Source: Amycolatopsis sp. CA-128772 (lineage in GTDB: Bacteria; Actinomycetota; Actinomycetes; Mycobacteriales; Pseudonocardiaceae). Taken from it: a stretch of 64,000 bases of DNA. Numbering within the stretch: position 1 is the stretch's first letter; the number at the start of each line of letters is the position of its first letter. Below, in pieces: positions 32,512-39,926 of this stretch. Location of the stretch: contig NZ_PPHG01000073.1 in NCBI RefSeq assembly GCF_002904295.1, positions 1 through 64,000 on the forward strand, read 5' to 3'. Made by a program: the position numbers and the translations under genes. The notes beneath the pieces are model-generated. The model saw only the letters and a program-made list of their open reading frames with translations, searched no databases and had not been told where the DNA came from.

Positions 32512-33213
32512 CTAGGAGGGGCCGTTCGCTCTGCGCTCGAGGGCGTTGAGCCGGCTCATGAGGTTTTCGAGGTCGTCGCCGGGGAAGGTGCGCGCGAGGA
32601 ATTCGAGCCCGGATCGCAGCTCGGAGAACACTGCGCTCAGGTGGAGCTCGGCGGGGTCCAGTTCGGCGAAGAGGTACTGCCAGCTGTGAAGGCCACGGAC
32701 TCGGAGCAGGAGGTCCAGGTACTCGCCGTAGCCGAGGTCGAGCCGCATGATCCCGTGCGTCAGCGTGAAGTACCAGATCTCCGCCGTGGTGGCGTTGCCG
32801 GTCAGCCTCAGCGCGGCACATGAACCGGTTCCACCTGTGGGCTGCGTGTCGAAGGGCCGCAACTCCTCCAGCAGCCGCTTGTCCGGTATGCAGGCCGACA
32901 GTTCGGCGAGACGGGCGGACGGTCCGGCCAACAGCGCGTCGGCGACGTGCACGAGGGAGAACTCGCCGGCAATCGCCTCGTCCGGCTCCTTCGCTCGCCA
33001 TGCCAGTTCCACGTCGGAGCGGCGGTGGAAGTTGTGGGCGAGGTCAGCAGGCAATGGGTTGCGTTCGACTCTTCCGATCAGTTCGAATGCGTGCGCTGCG
33101 TCGCCGAGGTATTCGGACAGGGTGCCTTGCTCGAATCGATGGACCCGGATGGCGTCACATGACTGGACCTCTGCCACGGTCTCGCGGAGGCGGCGTTCGT
33201 AGTCTGTCTCCAC
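32512..33213 (-). CDS. Putative immunity protein of the adjacent toxin-like gene
   Basis: 233 residues, cytosolic, with no family I can name. It mixes acidic helical segments (YERRLRETVAEVQSCDAI, ELDPAELHLSAVFSELRSGLEF) with TAEIWYFTLTHGIMRLDLGYG in the middle. It starts 12 nt after the stop of the 1292-aa toxin-like gene, with AGAGGA before a GTG, so it is translated from the same mRNA. It shares that gene's lower-GC tip composition (33061-33120 has 36 G+C of 60). A small gene of this kind directly after a modular toxin is usually its immunity protein; that role is inferred from position only. Confidence 0.65.
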   Translation of the reverse strand: METDYERRLRETVAEVQSCDAIRVHRFEQGTLSEYLGDAAHAFELIGRVERNPLPADLAHNFHRRSDVELAWRAKEPDEAIAGEFSLVHVADALLAGPSARLAELSACIPDKRLLEELRPFDTQPTGGTGSCAALRLTGNATTAEIWYFTLTHGIMRLDLGYGEYLDLLLRVRGLHSWQYLFAELDPAELHLSAVFSELRSGLEFLARTFPGDDLENLMSRLNALERRANGPS

Positions 33214-33225
33214 GTGCGCATCCTC

Positions 33226-36200
33226 TCAGTCGAACCTGATCCGGCCGGCCTGATGAAGGCTCTGCAACTGGGTTGCCAGCTGGGGGAACGAACTCACGGC
33301 ATGGGCAATGCCGATGAACGGTGTGCTGGCCACGAATTTCTTGATCGCCTTCGCTTCGGCGTTGCTGACGCCGAGAAGGCGCGCTATCAGCTTGGCGCCC
33401 ACCTTGTTGATGCGAAGGATGTCAAGGGCCGGCGGCAGCGGTCGGTCCTGCCGGTCGGAGAACGTGTTCGTGGCCGAGCGCTCGACCCAGTTGCCCCCTG
33501 TGCTGTCATAGCCACCCCAGGTCACCCGGATCGCACTCGGGAAGCCGACGATTGCCATCCGATAGTAATCGATTTCGACAGAGTACCAGATCATGCGTTC
33601 GAAACCGGGGTCGCCCTTCTTCTTCGTGAGAGACTTGCGTGCCGGATTCTCGGTGGCCTTGAGGAACAGCGGATTGTTGGTGAAACCCCGGGCCGGGATC
33701 AGGTTGGAATCTCTGGCATCTCCACCGAGGAAGGCCGGCAGCAGATGCATTTTCACCCAGCTGGTCCGGTACGTCTTGTTGAACCCGGACGACTGGACAT
33801 AGCTCCAACCTCGCAGAGTGCTGCCTTTGTTCGTCCCCGCAGCGCTGCCCTGCTTGATCTTCTTGTTGATGTAACGAGCCTTGAACGGCATCGCGAGAAC
33901 ATCGTCGACGAAAGGCGGCAACAACGGCGGAGGCAGCGGCGGATCGGTCAAAGTCTTCCGTACCGCCAGGGTCGCGGCCAGTTCGTCGAGTCTCCTCAAG
34001 ACGAACTTGTAGGTCATCTGGCGCGCAGCCGGGGTCCCCTGCAACGATGCTTTCCGGGCGTCGATCTGGACAACGAGGTCCTGGGCGCGGGTCCAGGCGC
34101 GGAGCTGCGCGTCCCGGGTCCGTTCTTCCGTCACGCCGGCGATCTCGCGTTTCCAGTCCTGCAGGTACTTCCCGATCGGCTCCGTCGTGCTGTGGATCAT
34201 CAGCGGCGCGCCGAGCTCGTCATGCACGAAGAAGATCTCGTGGCTCTCCGCCCTCGCGTCGGCGAACTTCTTGCGCGGGGCCTTGAGGTGATCGTCTCGT
34301 GAGCGCTTCTTGTCCTTGTCCCGGCGGGTCTTCGGCCTGGCCGGCTTCTTCGGCGTGCGCGGTCGTTTCGGCTTTCCGGGCCGGCCACGGTCCGTCGGGC
34401 GCTTCGGCTTCCTCGGTTTCGGCTTCAGCTTCGCCCACAGCTTCTTGATCAAACCGGTGATCTTGTCGATCACCCAGTCGATGGCCCGGTTCACCGGGCG
34501 GGAGAGCTTCTGGAAGATCTCCCGCACCTTCCCCGCTATCCCGCCGATCCCGAGGATGGCGGCGAGCGCGCCGATCAGGACCGGGATCGCGCGGGCCAGC
34601 GCGCGTTCCACCAACGCCGGGACGCCGCCCGTGCCGCCTCGGGCGATGGCGAGTACCGCGTCCAAAACCGCGTTGACGAATTCGATGATCCGGCGGGCGT
34701 TGGTCACGATGAACCGGATGATGTCGATGATCATCTTGCACGCGCGGATGAACGCCGACGCCGGGTTGAACAGGGACACGATCCACGTGATGCCGGCGAT
34801 GATGATCGTGGGGAGCAGGTACGAGACCAGGTTATCGATCAGGTCCTTCTTCAGGTCGCCGACGCGGGTTTTGAGTTCGTCCCACAGGCCGGCCACGCCC
34901 CGGCGTTTGACCTGCGCCACCAGCGGGACCGCGGTTTCGGCGGCGACCAGGGCCTGGGTCGGGACCTTGCGAGCCAGGCGGCTGCGGATGTTCGCCCACG
35001 ACAGGCCCAGCAGGGTGGCGATCAGCGTCAGGATGCCGAGGACGTCGAAGCTGGCCGGCAGCTGGATGCCCGCCGTCGCGGCCGTGCCCAGCAGCCAGGC
35101 CAGGACGCCCGCCTCCAGGTGACGGCCCGCGTTCTTCATGAACAACTTGAGGCCGCCGCCGACGCCGGTGACCAGGTTGCCCAGGAACCCGATCGGGTCC
35201 AGCAGGATCATCGGGATCGCCGAGGCGGCCTTGGCGAGCGCGCCGAGGAGCATGCGGCCCAGTTCGAGGATCGCCTTGATCGCGCCGCCGATCGCGTCGG
35301 CCGCCTTGGCGACCAGGCCCTTGTTCTTCTCCTTTTCCGCGGCTATCTCGTCGTCCACGGCCTTGACCGCGTCGGTGTACTTCGTGGCGAGGGTGTCGAC
35401 GAGTTCCGAGCCCTTGTCGTCGACCGTTTCGGTCAGCTCGTCGAACTTGCCCGCGAAGTCCGCGGCGGCCTGGCGGCCGATCGCTTTCAGGTCGGCCGGG
35501 AGTCTCTCCACCGCCGCCCGCAGGTCCTTGCGGCCCGTCGCGATGCGGTCCTTCGCGCGCTTGAGCTCGCGTTCGACGGTGCCGGCGATGCCGGTGATGA
35601 TCCGGTCCATCGCCGTCAGGTAGCGGTCGCGGGCCTGCTCGTAGATCCGGTTCGCTTCCTCGGGCAGGCCGGCGAACTGGTCCCTGGTCCACCTCCACCA
35701 GCCGTCCCACCCGCTGTAGCGCTCGTCCTTGTAGCGGGCCATGCCTTCTTCGTGCTCGCGGGTGAAGGTGTCCCGGGCGGTCTTTTCCTGCGTGGTGAAC
35801 TCGTCGTCGACCTTCTTGTCCAGCTCGGTCAGGATCTTCTCGACATCGCCCTTGGTCTCGTCGAACAGCTTCTGCAGGAGGTCGGTGGCCTCTTTGCGCC
35901 GGTCTTCGTCGGTCTTCTTCGCGCCCTGTTTGCCGGTGCCGACCTGCTTGCCGGTGGCGACGCGGGTGGCGTGGATGCCGGTCATCGCCGCCGCGCCCCG
36001 GGTCGCCGCGCCCGCTTTGACCTCGTCGAGTTCGCCTTTCTCCTCAGCGCGCAGCTTCTTGGGCGCGGCCGCCGAGTGGGCGTCCATCGCCTTCTTGTCC
36101 TTGACGGCCTTGCCGAAGGACGGTTCGTGCGAGTGCTCCAGCGACAGCTGTTGCTCGGTGACGTGGGCATCGGCCAGCTGCCGGCCGACTCGGTCGGGAC

Positions 36201-37104
36201 CGGCGGACATGTCCGTCACCGACGGCGGCAGCGGGTCGGGCGTGGCCTGGGCCGGGTTCGGCGCCCCGGGTTTGCCCGGCACCGGGTCGGCCGCCATCGG
36301 CACGACCTGCTTGGCGTCCGGCGCCGGCGCCGGCGGCGCGGCCGTGGTGTCGGCGATTTCCTGCGCCGAGGCGTCCTTGCCCTCGCCGACCTTGCCCTGG
36401 ACCTCCGTCTTGATTTCCTCGGCCTTGCCCGACTCGCCGAACTTGTCCGCCTCGTCCAGGTTCTTCGGCGCCTTGTCCTTCACCGCCTGCTTGACCGCTT
36501 CGATGAACGCCTGCTTGTCGAACTGCTTGGGCTGCGCGGCGTCCATGTCGTCGGCGTGCGCCGCCTTGCCCCGCGCCTCCTGGTCGCCCGCCGGCGCCAC
36601 CGCGGCCGCCTGCGCCGAACCCGCCTCCGCCGTCGCCGGCGGATGGCTCCCCGCGACTCGCTTCTTCTTCGCGGTCACGTCCTTCTTCAGCGCCTGGAAC
36701 TTCGGGTCGCCGTGCGGCGAACGACGCCCGCCCTCTTCCTTCTTCGCCTCGCCCTTGTCCGGACGCTCCTTCGGCTCCTCCGCGCCGCCCTCGGGCTTGG
36801 TCGCCGGCGGCGGCGCCGCAACCGAGGGCTTCGGAGGCGGCGCGGTGGCCGCACCCGCGACCGCCTGGTTCCCGACAAGGCTCTGGCCGGCCAGCATCAT
36901 CGGCCCGGTCAACGCGGCCGGGCCCGGTTGCCGCCCACCCATCGCCGCCGCCACGGCCGCGTTGCCCAGCGGCGATCGTGCCTGGGCCACCGCCGCCGGC
37001 CCCGGCTGCACCGCGCTGCGCGGGTCCGGCCGCCGCGGCCGGACCGCCGGTGCGCGGACCGGCACCGACGGCTTCGGGGCACGGACCTTGACGGGTGGCG
37101 GCAT
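33226..37104 (-). CDS. Large modular toxin-like protein (contractile-injection-system cargo type)
   Basis: 1292 residues, no signal peptide. Residues 1-400 are Pro/Ala/Lys-rich and low in complexity, with GNAAVAAAM and VGNQAVAGA, like DUF4157-linked injection cargo. Residues 400-600 are coiled-coil-like. Residues 600-880 form a hydrophobic helical module (DPIGFLGNLVTGVGGGLKLF, GITWIVSLFNPASAFI, FVNAVLDAVLAIARG) that I recognise from many such proteins. A very basic Pro/Lys/Arg hinge (about 890-945) leads to a C-terminal domain with WVKMHLLPAFLGGDARDSNL around residue 1120, then IPARGFTNN. This resembles the HLL-LGG-NL-P-N pattern of putative His-Me-finger nucleases. The C-terminal third is much less GC-rich than the rest. 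No injection-system structural genes are in the window. Confidence 0.8.
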   Translation of the reverse strand: MPPPVKVRAPKPSVPVRAPAVRPRRPDPRSAVQPGPAAVAQARSPLGNAAVAAAMGGRQPGPAALTGPMMLAGQSLVGNQAVAGAATAPPPKPSVAAPPPATKPEGGAEEPKERPDKGEAKKEEGGRRSPHGDPKFQALKKDVTAKKKRVAGSHPPATAEAGSAQAAAVAPAGDQEARGKAAHADDMDAAQPKQFDKQAFIEAVKQAVKDKAPKNLDEADKFGESGKAEEIKTEVQGKVGEGKDASAQEIADTTAAPPAPAPDAKQVVPMAADPVPGKPGAPNPAQATPDPLPPSVTDMSAGPDRVGRQLADAHVTEQQLSLEHSHEPSFGKAVKDKKAMDAHSAAAPKKLRAEEKGELDEVKAGAATRGAAAMTGIHATRVATGKQVGTGKQGAKKTDEDRRKEATDLLQKLFDETKGDVEKILTELDKKVDDEFTTQEKTARDTFTREHEEGMARYKDERYSGWDGWWRWTRDQFAGLPEEANRIYEQARDRYLTAMDRIITGIAGTVERELKRAKDRIATGRKDLRAAVERLPADLKAIGRQAAADFAGKFDELTETVDDKGSELVDTLATKYTDAVKAVDDEIAAEKEKNKGLVAKAADAIGGAIKAILELGRMLLGALAKAASAIPMILLDPIGFLGNLVTGVGGGLKLFMKNAGRHLEAGVLAWLLGTAATAGIQLPASFDVLGILTLIATLLGLSWANIRSRLARKVPTQALVAAETAVPLVAQVKRRGVAGLWDELKTRVGDLKKDLIDNLVSYLLPTIIIAGITWIVSLFNPASAFIRACKMIIDIIRFIVTNARRIIEFVNAVLDAVLAIARGGTGGVPALVERALARAIPVLIGALAAILGIGGIAGKVREIFQKLSRPVNRAIDWVIDKITGLIKKLWAKLKPKPRKPKRPTDRGRPGKPKRPRTPKKPARPKTRRDKDKKRSRDDHLKAPRKKFADARAESHEIFFVHDELGAPLMIHSTTEPIGKYLQDWKREIAGVTEERTRDAQLRAWTRAQDLVVQIDARKASLQGTPAARQMTYKFVLRRLDELAATLAVRKTLTDPPLPPPLLPPFVDDVLAMPFKARYINKKIKQGSAAGTNKGSTLRGWSYVQSSGFNKTYRTSWVKMHLLPAFLGGDARDSNLIPARGFTNNPLFLKATENPARKSLTKKKGDPGFERMIWYSVEIDYYRMAIVGFPSAIRVTWGGYDSTGGNWVERSATNTFSDRQDRPLPPALDILRINKVGAKLIARLLGVSNAEAKAIKKFVASTPFIGIAHAVSSFPQLATQLQSLHQAGRIRFD

Positions 37105-37194
37105 CGCTCTCCCGGGAGCAAGTCGGACGTCGACGCAGGATGGCAGACGACCGTCACCCGGGCGTCGCCGAAGCGTTCCCGCCCGGCTACGGGA

Positions 37195-37656
37195 TCAAGC
37201 GGCGCGCCAGGACTCGCCGCCGGCCGACAGGCGCCAAGGCGTCAGGCGCAGCACCGTGATCTTCGGGTCGCGGTGGTCCTCGCCGCCGAGGATCTTCGGG
37301 TCGTAGCCCAGGGGTTCCGGCGTCGACGCGAACAGCTCCCACAGGTCCTTGCGCGTCCGCTCGTCGTCCGCGAACTCCGCGCGGCACTCCGCCACCGCCA
37401 CTTCGTGCTGCGGATCCCAGTACGAGCACGACACGTACGGCGACGCCGCCAGGTGCGCGAGCTTCAGCGGCGTCGGGCGGGTGAACAGCCGGCCGACCAG
37501 GCCGCCGGCCGTGCGCTGCCAGATCGGGTGGACGATCCGCGAGCGCGGGCGGCCCCGGCGGTCGACGGTCACCAACGTGCACCAGACGATCCGGTGCGCC
37601 ACGCGGACGAACCCCTCGGCCAGCTCGGCGGGGACTCCGGTAGATTCCACAACCAT
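37195..37656 (-). CDS. Pyridoxamine-phosphate-oxidase-like flavin-binding protein
   Basis: 153 residues of the split-barrel PNPOx fold (VAHRIVWCTLVTVDRRGRP, VGRLFTRPTPLKLAHLAASP). Such proteins bind FMN, F420 or heme; the ligand is not clear. Its start codon overlaps that of the divergent MarR gene within one palindrome, and a TAGGAT -10 lies 8 nt upstream, giving a leaderless mRNA. The alternative GTG two codons in is also inside the palindrome. The MarR protein should regulate it. Confidence 0.85.
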   Translation of the reverse strand: MVVESTGVPAELAEGFVRVAHRIVWCTLVTVDRRGRPRSRIVHPIWQRTAGGLVGRLFTRPTPLKLAHLAASPYVSCSYWDPQHEVAVAECRAEFADDERTRKDLWELFASTPEPLGYDPKILGGEDHRDPKITVLRLTPWRLSAGGESWRAA

Positions 37657-37670
37657 GGTTGTGCATCCTA
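37641..37670. promoter_or_regulatory. Bidirectional promoter-operator with overlapping start codons
   Basis: CACAACCATGGTTGTG (37648-37663) is a perfect 16-bp palindrome whose centre, CATG, contains both the minus-strand start (37654-37656) and the plus-strand start (37655-37657). A -10-like TAGATT (37641-37646) and, on the minus strand, TAGGAT (37665-37670) lie 8 nt from their respective start codons, symmetrically. A MarR dimer bound here would block both genes. Confidence 0.75.
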
Positions 37671-38131
37671 GCACCCTCGACCTGTCCCTCACGGCCCTCT
37701 TCGCGGGCTGGGCGATGACCGACGAGGTCCAGCGGCGGCTCGCCGGTCAGGGTTTCGGCGACCTGCGGTTCAACGACGGCGTCGTGATCCAGCACGTCCT
37801 GGCCGCACCGCTGTCCATCACGGCGCTGGCCGAGCGGATGGGCGTCACCCAGCAGGCGGCGTCGAAGGCCGTCGCGGACCTGGAGCGCCGGGGCCTGCTG
37901 CGGCGCGACGCGGACCCGGCCGACGCCCGCACGAAACTGCTGCACCTGACGGACCACGCGCTGGCCGCCGTCGAGGCGACGCGCGTGCTGCGGCAGCAAC
38001 TTCAGGAGGAGATCGAGACGGAGTACGGCGTGGAACAGGTCGAAGACGCGCGAAGACTGCTGGCCGCGGTCATCGGCCGCTACGGTGGCGACGACGCGAT
38101 CCGCGCGCGGCGGGTCCGGCCGCCGCGCTGA
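37655..38131 (+). CDS. MarR-family regulator
   Basis: 158 residues. The winged helix reads LSITALAERMGVTQQAASKAVADLERRGLL across helix-turn-helix and wing, with RRDADPADARTKLLHLT as the wing. It is divergent from the split-barrel protein with start codons overlapping by 2 nt, and its probable operator covers both starts. The N-terminal MVVHPSTLDLSLTALFAGWAM forms the first dimerisation helix; GTG at 37661 is an alternative start. Confidence 0.88.
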   Translation: MVVHPSTLDLSLTALFAGWAMTDEVQRRLAGQGFGDLRFNDGVVIQHVLAAPLSITALAERMGVTQQAASKAVADLERRGLLRRDADPADARTKLLHLTDHALAAVEATRVLRQQLQEEIETEYGVEQVEDARRLLAAVIGRYGGDDAIRARRVRPPR

Positions 38132-38206
38132 TCACCTCCGGCGCTGCCTGGAAAACCTGTTCGTGCACAAGGACTTCGACGCCGTGAAGGCCGCGCTGCA
38201 CCCCGC

Positions 38207-38707
38207 TCAGCGCGTGATGACGCAGGTCCCCGACGCCGTGGCCAGCAGCTTGCCCTCGGCGTCGCGAATCTCCCCCTCGGCGAACGCGATCCGCGAGCCC
38301 TCCTTCACCACCCGGCCCGTCGCGCGGATCTCGCCGCGGCCCGCGTGGATCGCCCGCAGGTAGCTCACCTTCAGCTCCACCGACGCGTAGCCCACCCCCG
38401 CCGGCAGCGTCGTGTGGACCGCGCAGCCGATCACCGAGTCCAGCATCGTCGCCGCCACGCCGCCGTGGACCATGCCGATCGGGTTGTACAGGGACTCGTC
38501 CGGCTCGGCGACCGCGACGACTTCGCCCGGTTCGACGCTTTCCCAGCGCATCCCGAAGTGGGCGGCGATCGGCGCCGGCGGGACGCGGCCCCCGGCGATC
38601 GCCCTCATGTACTCCAGGCCGGACATCGTCGTGCCGAGACGAGCCGTTTCCAGCGGGTCCTGCCAGGTGATGGTCTTCGATCGGACCTGTGCTTCGACGT
38701 CGGTCAT
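38207..38707 (-). CDS. PaaI-family thioesterase (hotdog fold)
   Basis: 166 residues. The hotdog signature NPIGMVHGGVAATMLDSVIGCAV lies over the central helix, with the catalytic Asp after GG. It would hydrolyse an aromatic or aliphatic acyl-CoA. GAGGAG precedes the ATG at 5 nt, and a CATAAT -10 sits within a near-perfect palindrome just upstream. Neighbouring genes on both sides point away, so it is a single-gene unit. Confidence 0.88.
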   Translation of the reverse strand: MTDVEAQVRSKTITWQDPLETARLGTTMSGLEYMRAIAGGRVPPAPIAAHFGMRWESVEPGEVVAVAEPDESLYNPIGMVHGGVAATMLDSVIGCAVHTTLPAGVGYASVELKVSYLRAIHAGRGEIRATGRVVKEGSRIAFAEGEIRDAEGKLLATASGTCVITR

Positions 38708-38718
38708 CCGGGCTCCTC

Positions 38719-38740
38719 GATTATGACAACTGTCTTAATC
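38719..38740. promoter_or_regulatory. Operator-like palindrome at the thioesterase promoter
   Basis: GATTATGACA (38719-38728) and TGTCTTAATC (38731-38740) are complementary at nine of ten positions around 2 nt. On the minus strand the element contains CATAAT as a -10, 12 nt before the start codon region. The likely binder is a TetR or MarR protein not identifiable here; the MarR encoded about 600 nt away is a candidate but its own palindrome differs. Confidence 0.6.
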
Positions 38741-38825
38741 GTCGCCCGCGGCCCGGCGAGCGTCAAGCAGGGCGTGACCCAGACCACCGGTGGTCCGCCC
38801 GCGCCGCGGGTGGAATCATCGCCGG

Positions 38826-39185
38826 GTGAGCACCGACCGCAAGCTGATCGACCCGGAACGCGTCGCGGCGGCGGTCGACGGGCTCGGCGACCGCGCCGTC
38901 ATCGACGAGTGGGCCCGGCGCTTTTCCGTGGTCGCCGACCCCTCGCGGCTCGCGCTGCTGGTCTCCATCCACTACGCCCGCGAGATCAGCGTCACCGACC
39001 TCGCCGCGGCCACCGGCATGACCGACACCGCGGTGTCACAGGCCCTGCGGCTGCTGCGGGCGCACGGCCTGGTCACCCCGCAACGCACCGGCCGCGTGGT
39101 GCGCTACCGGCTGGCGGACGCGACCGTGCACGAGCTCATCCACCACGTCCGGCCACATCCCGCGAACGACCGCGAACACCGGTAG
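38826..39185 (+). CDS. ArsR-family regulator
   Basis: 119 residues. The ArsR winged helix reads ADPSRLALLVSIHYAREISV, then ATGMTDTAVSQALRLLRAHGLV, and the C-terminal helix has HELIHHVRPH, which in NmtR/KmtR-type sensors can carry metal ligands. Metal sensing is possible but not shown. It ends 9 nt before the phosphoglucomutase-like gene and may be first in a three-gene operon with the GH65 gene. GTG at 38826 is used. Confidence 0.85.
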   Translation: MSTDRKLIDPERVAAAVDGLGDRAVIDEWARRFSVVADPSRLALLVSIHYAREISVTDLAAATGMTDTAVSQALRLLRAHGLVTPQRTGRVVRYRLADATVHELIHHVRPHPANDREHR

Positions 39186-39194
39186 CGTGCGGGC

Positions 39195-39926
39195 ATGACG
39201 GGATTGCCCGAGACCATCACCGCCTGCCTGTTCGACCTCGACGGAGTATTGACCGGCACGGCGATCCTCCACCGCGAGGCCTGGAAGCGGACGTTCGACG
39301 AATTCCTCCGCGCCCGTGACGGCGCCGGGTTCGCGGAGTTCACCGACCACGACTACGCGGCCTTTGTGGACGGCCGCCCGCGCGCCGACGGCGTGCGGGA
39401 GTTCCTGCGGTCACGGGGGATCGCGCTGCCCGAGGGCGAGCCGGACGACCCGGTGGACGCCCCGACCGTCAACGGCGTGGGCAACCGCAAGAACGAACTG
39501 GTCCTCAAGATCATCGACGAACGCGGCGTGAACCCGTATCCGGGTTCGGTGCGCTACCTCGAAGCGGCGAAGGCCGCCGGGCTGCGGATCGCCGTCGTGA
39601 CGTCGTCGGCGAACGGCGCGAAGGTGCTCGACGGCGCCGACCTGAGCAAGTACGTCGAGGCGCGCATCGACGGCATCGTCATCCGCGAACAGCACCTGCG
39701 CGGCAAGCCGGCGCCGGACTCGTTCCTGGCCGGCGCCGCCGCGCTCGGCGTCGAGCCCGCGCACGCGGCCGTCTTCGAGGACGCCCAGTCCGGCGTCCAG
39801 GCCGGCAAGGCCGGCGGCTTCGGGTACGTGATCGGCGTGAACCGGGCCGACCAGGCCGCCGAACTGCGGGCCCACGGGGCCGACATCGTCGTCGACGACC
39901 TCGCCGACCTCCTGGAGGACCGATGA
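39195..39926 (+). CDS. Beta-phosphoglucomutase-like HAD hydrolase
   Basis: 243 residues of the HAD-IA family. The nucleophile motif is FDLDGVLTGTA, motif II is VVTSSAN, and motifs III/IV are GKPAPDSFL with FEDAQSGVQAG. The cap and HREAWKRTFDEFL match beta-phosphoglucomutase, which converts beta-glucose 1-phosphate to glucose 6-phosphate. The coupled GH65 phosphorylase (4-nt overlap) would supply that substrate, which supports the assignment. Confidence 0.88.
   Translation: MTGLPETITACLFDLDGVLTGTAILHREAWKRTFDEFLRARDGAGFAEFTDHDYAAFVDGRPRADGVREFLRSRGIALPEGEPDDPVDAPTVNGVGNRKNELVLKIIDERGVNPYPGSVRYLEAAKAAGLRIAVVTSSANGAKVLDGADLSKYVEARIDGIVIREQHLRGKPAPDSFLAGAAALGVEPAHAAVFEDAQSGVQAGKAGGFGYVIGVNRADQAAELRAHGADIVVDDLADLLEDR

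Noticed and set aside
33226..37104. The large toxin-like protein as a phage tail tape-measure protein.
   Set aside because: There are no other phage genes around it, and the basic hinge, distinct C-terminal domain and coupled small gene fit a delivered toxin better.
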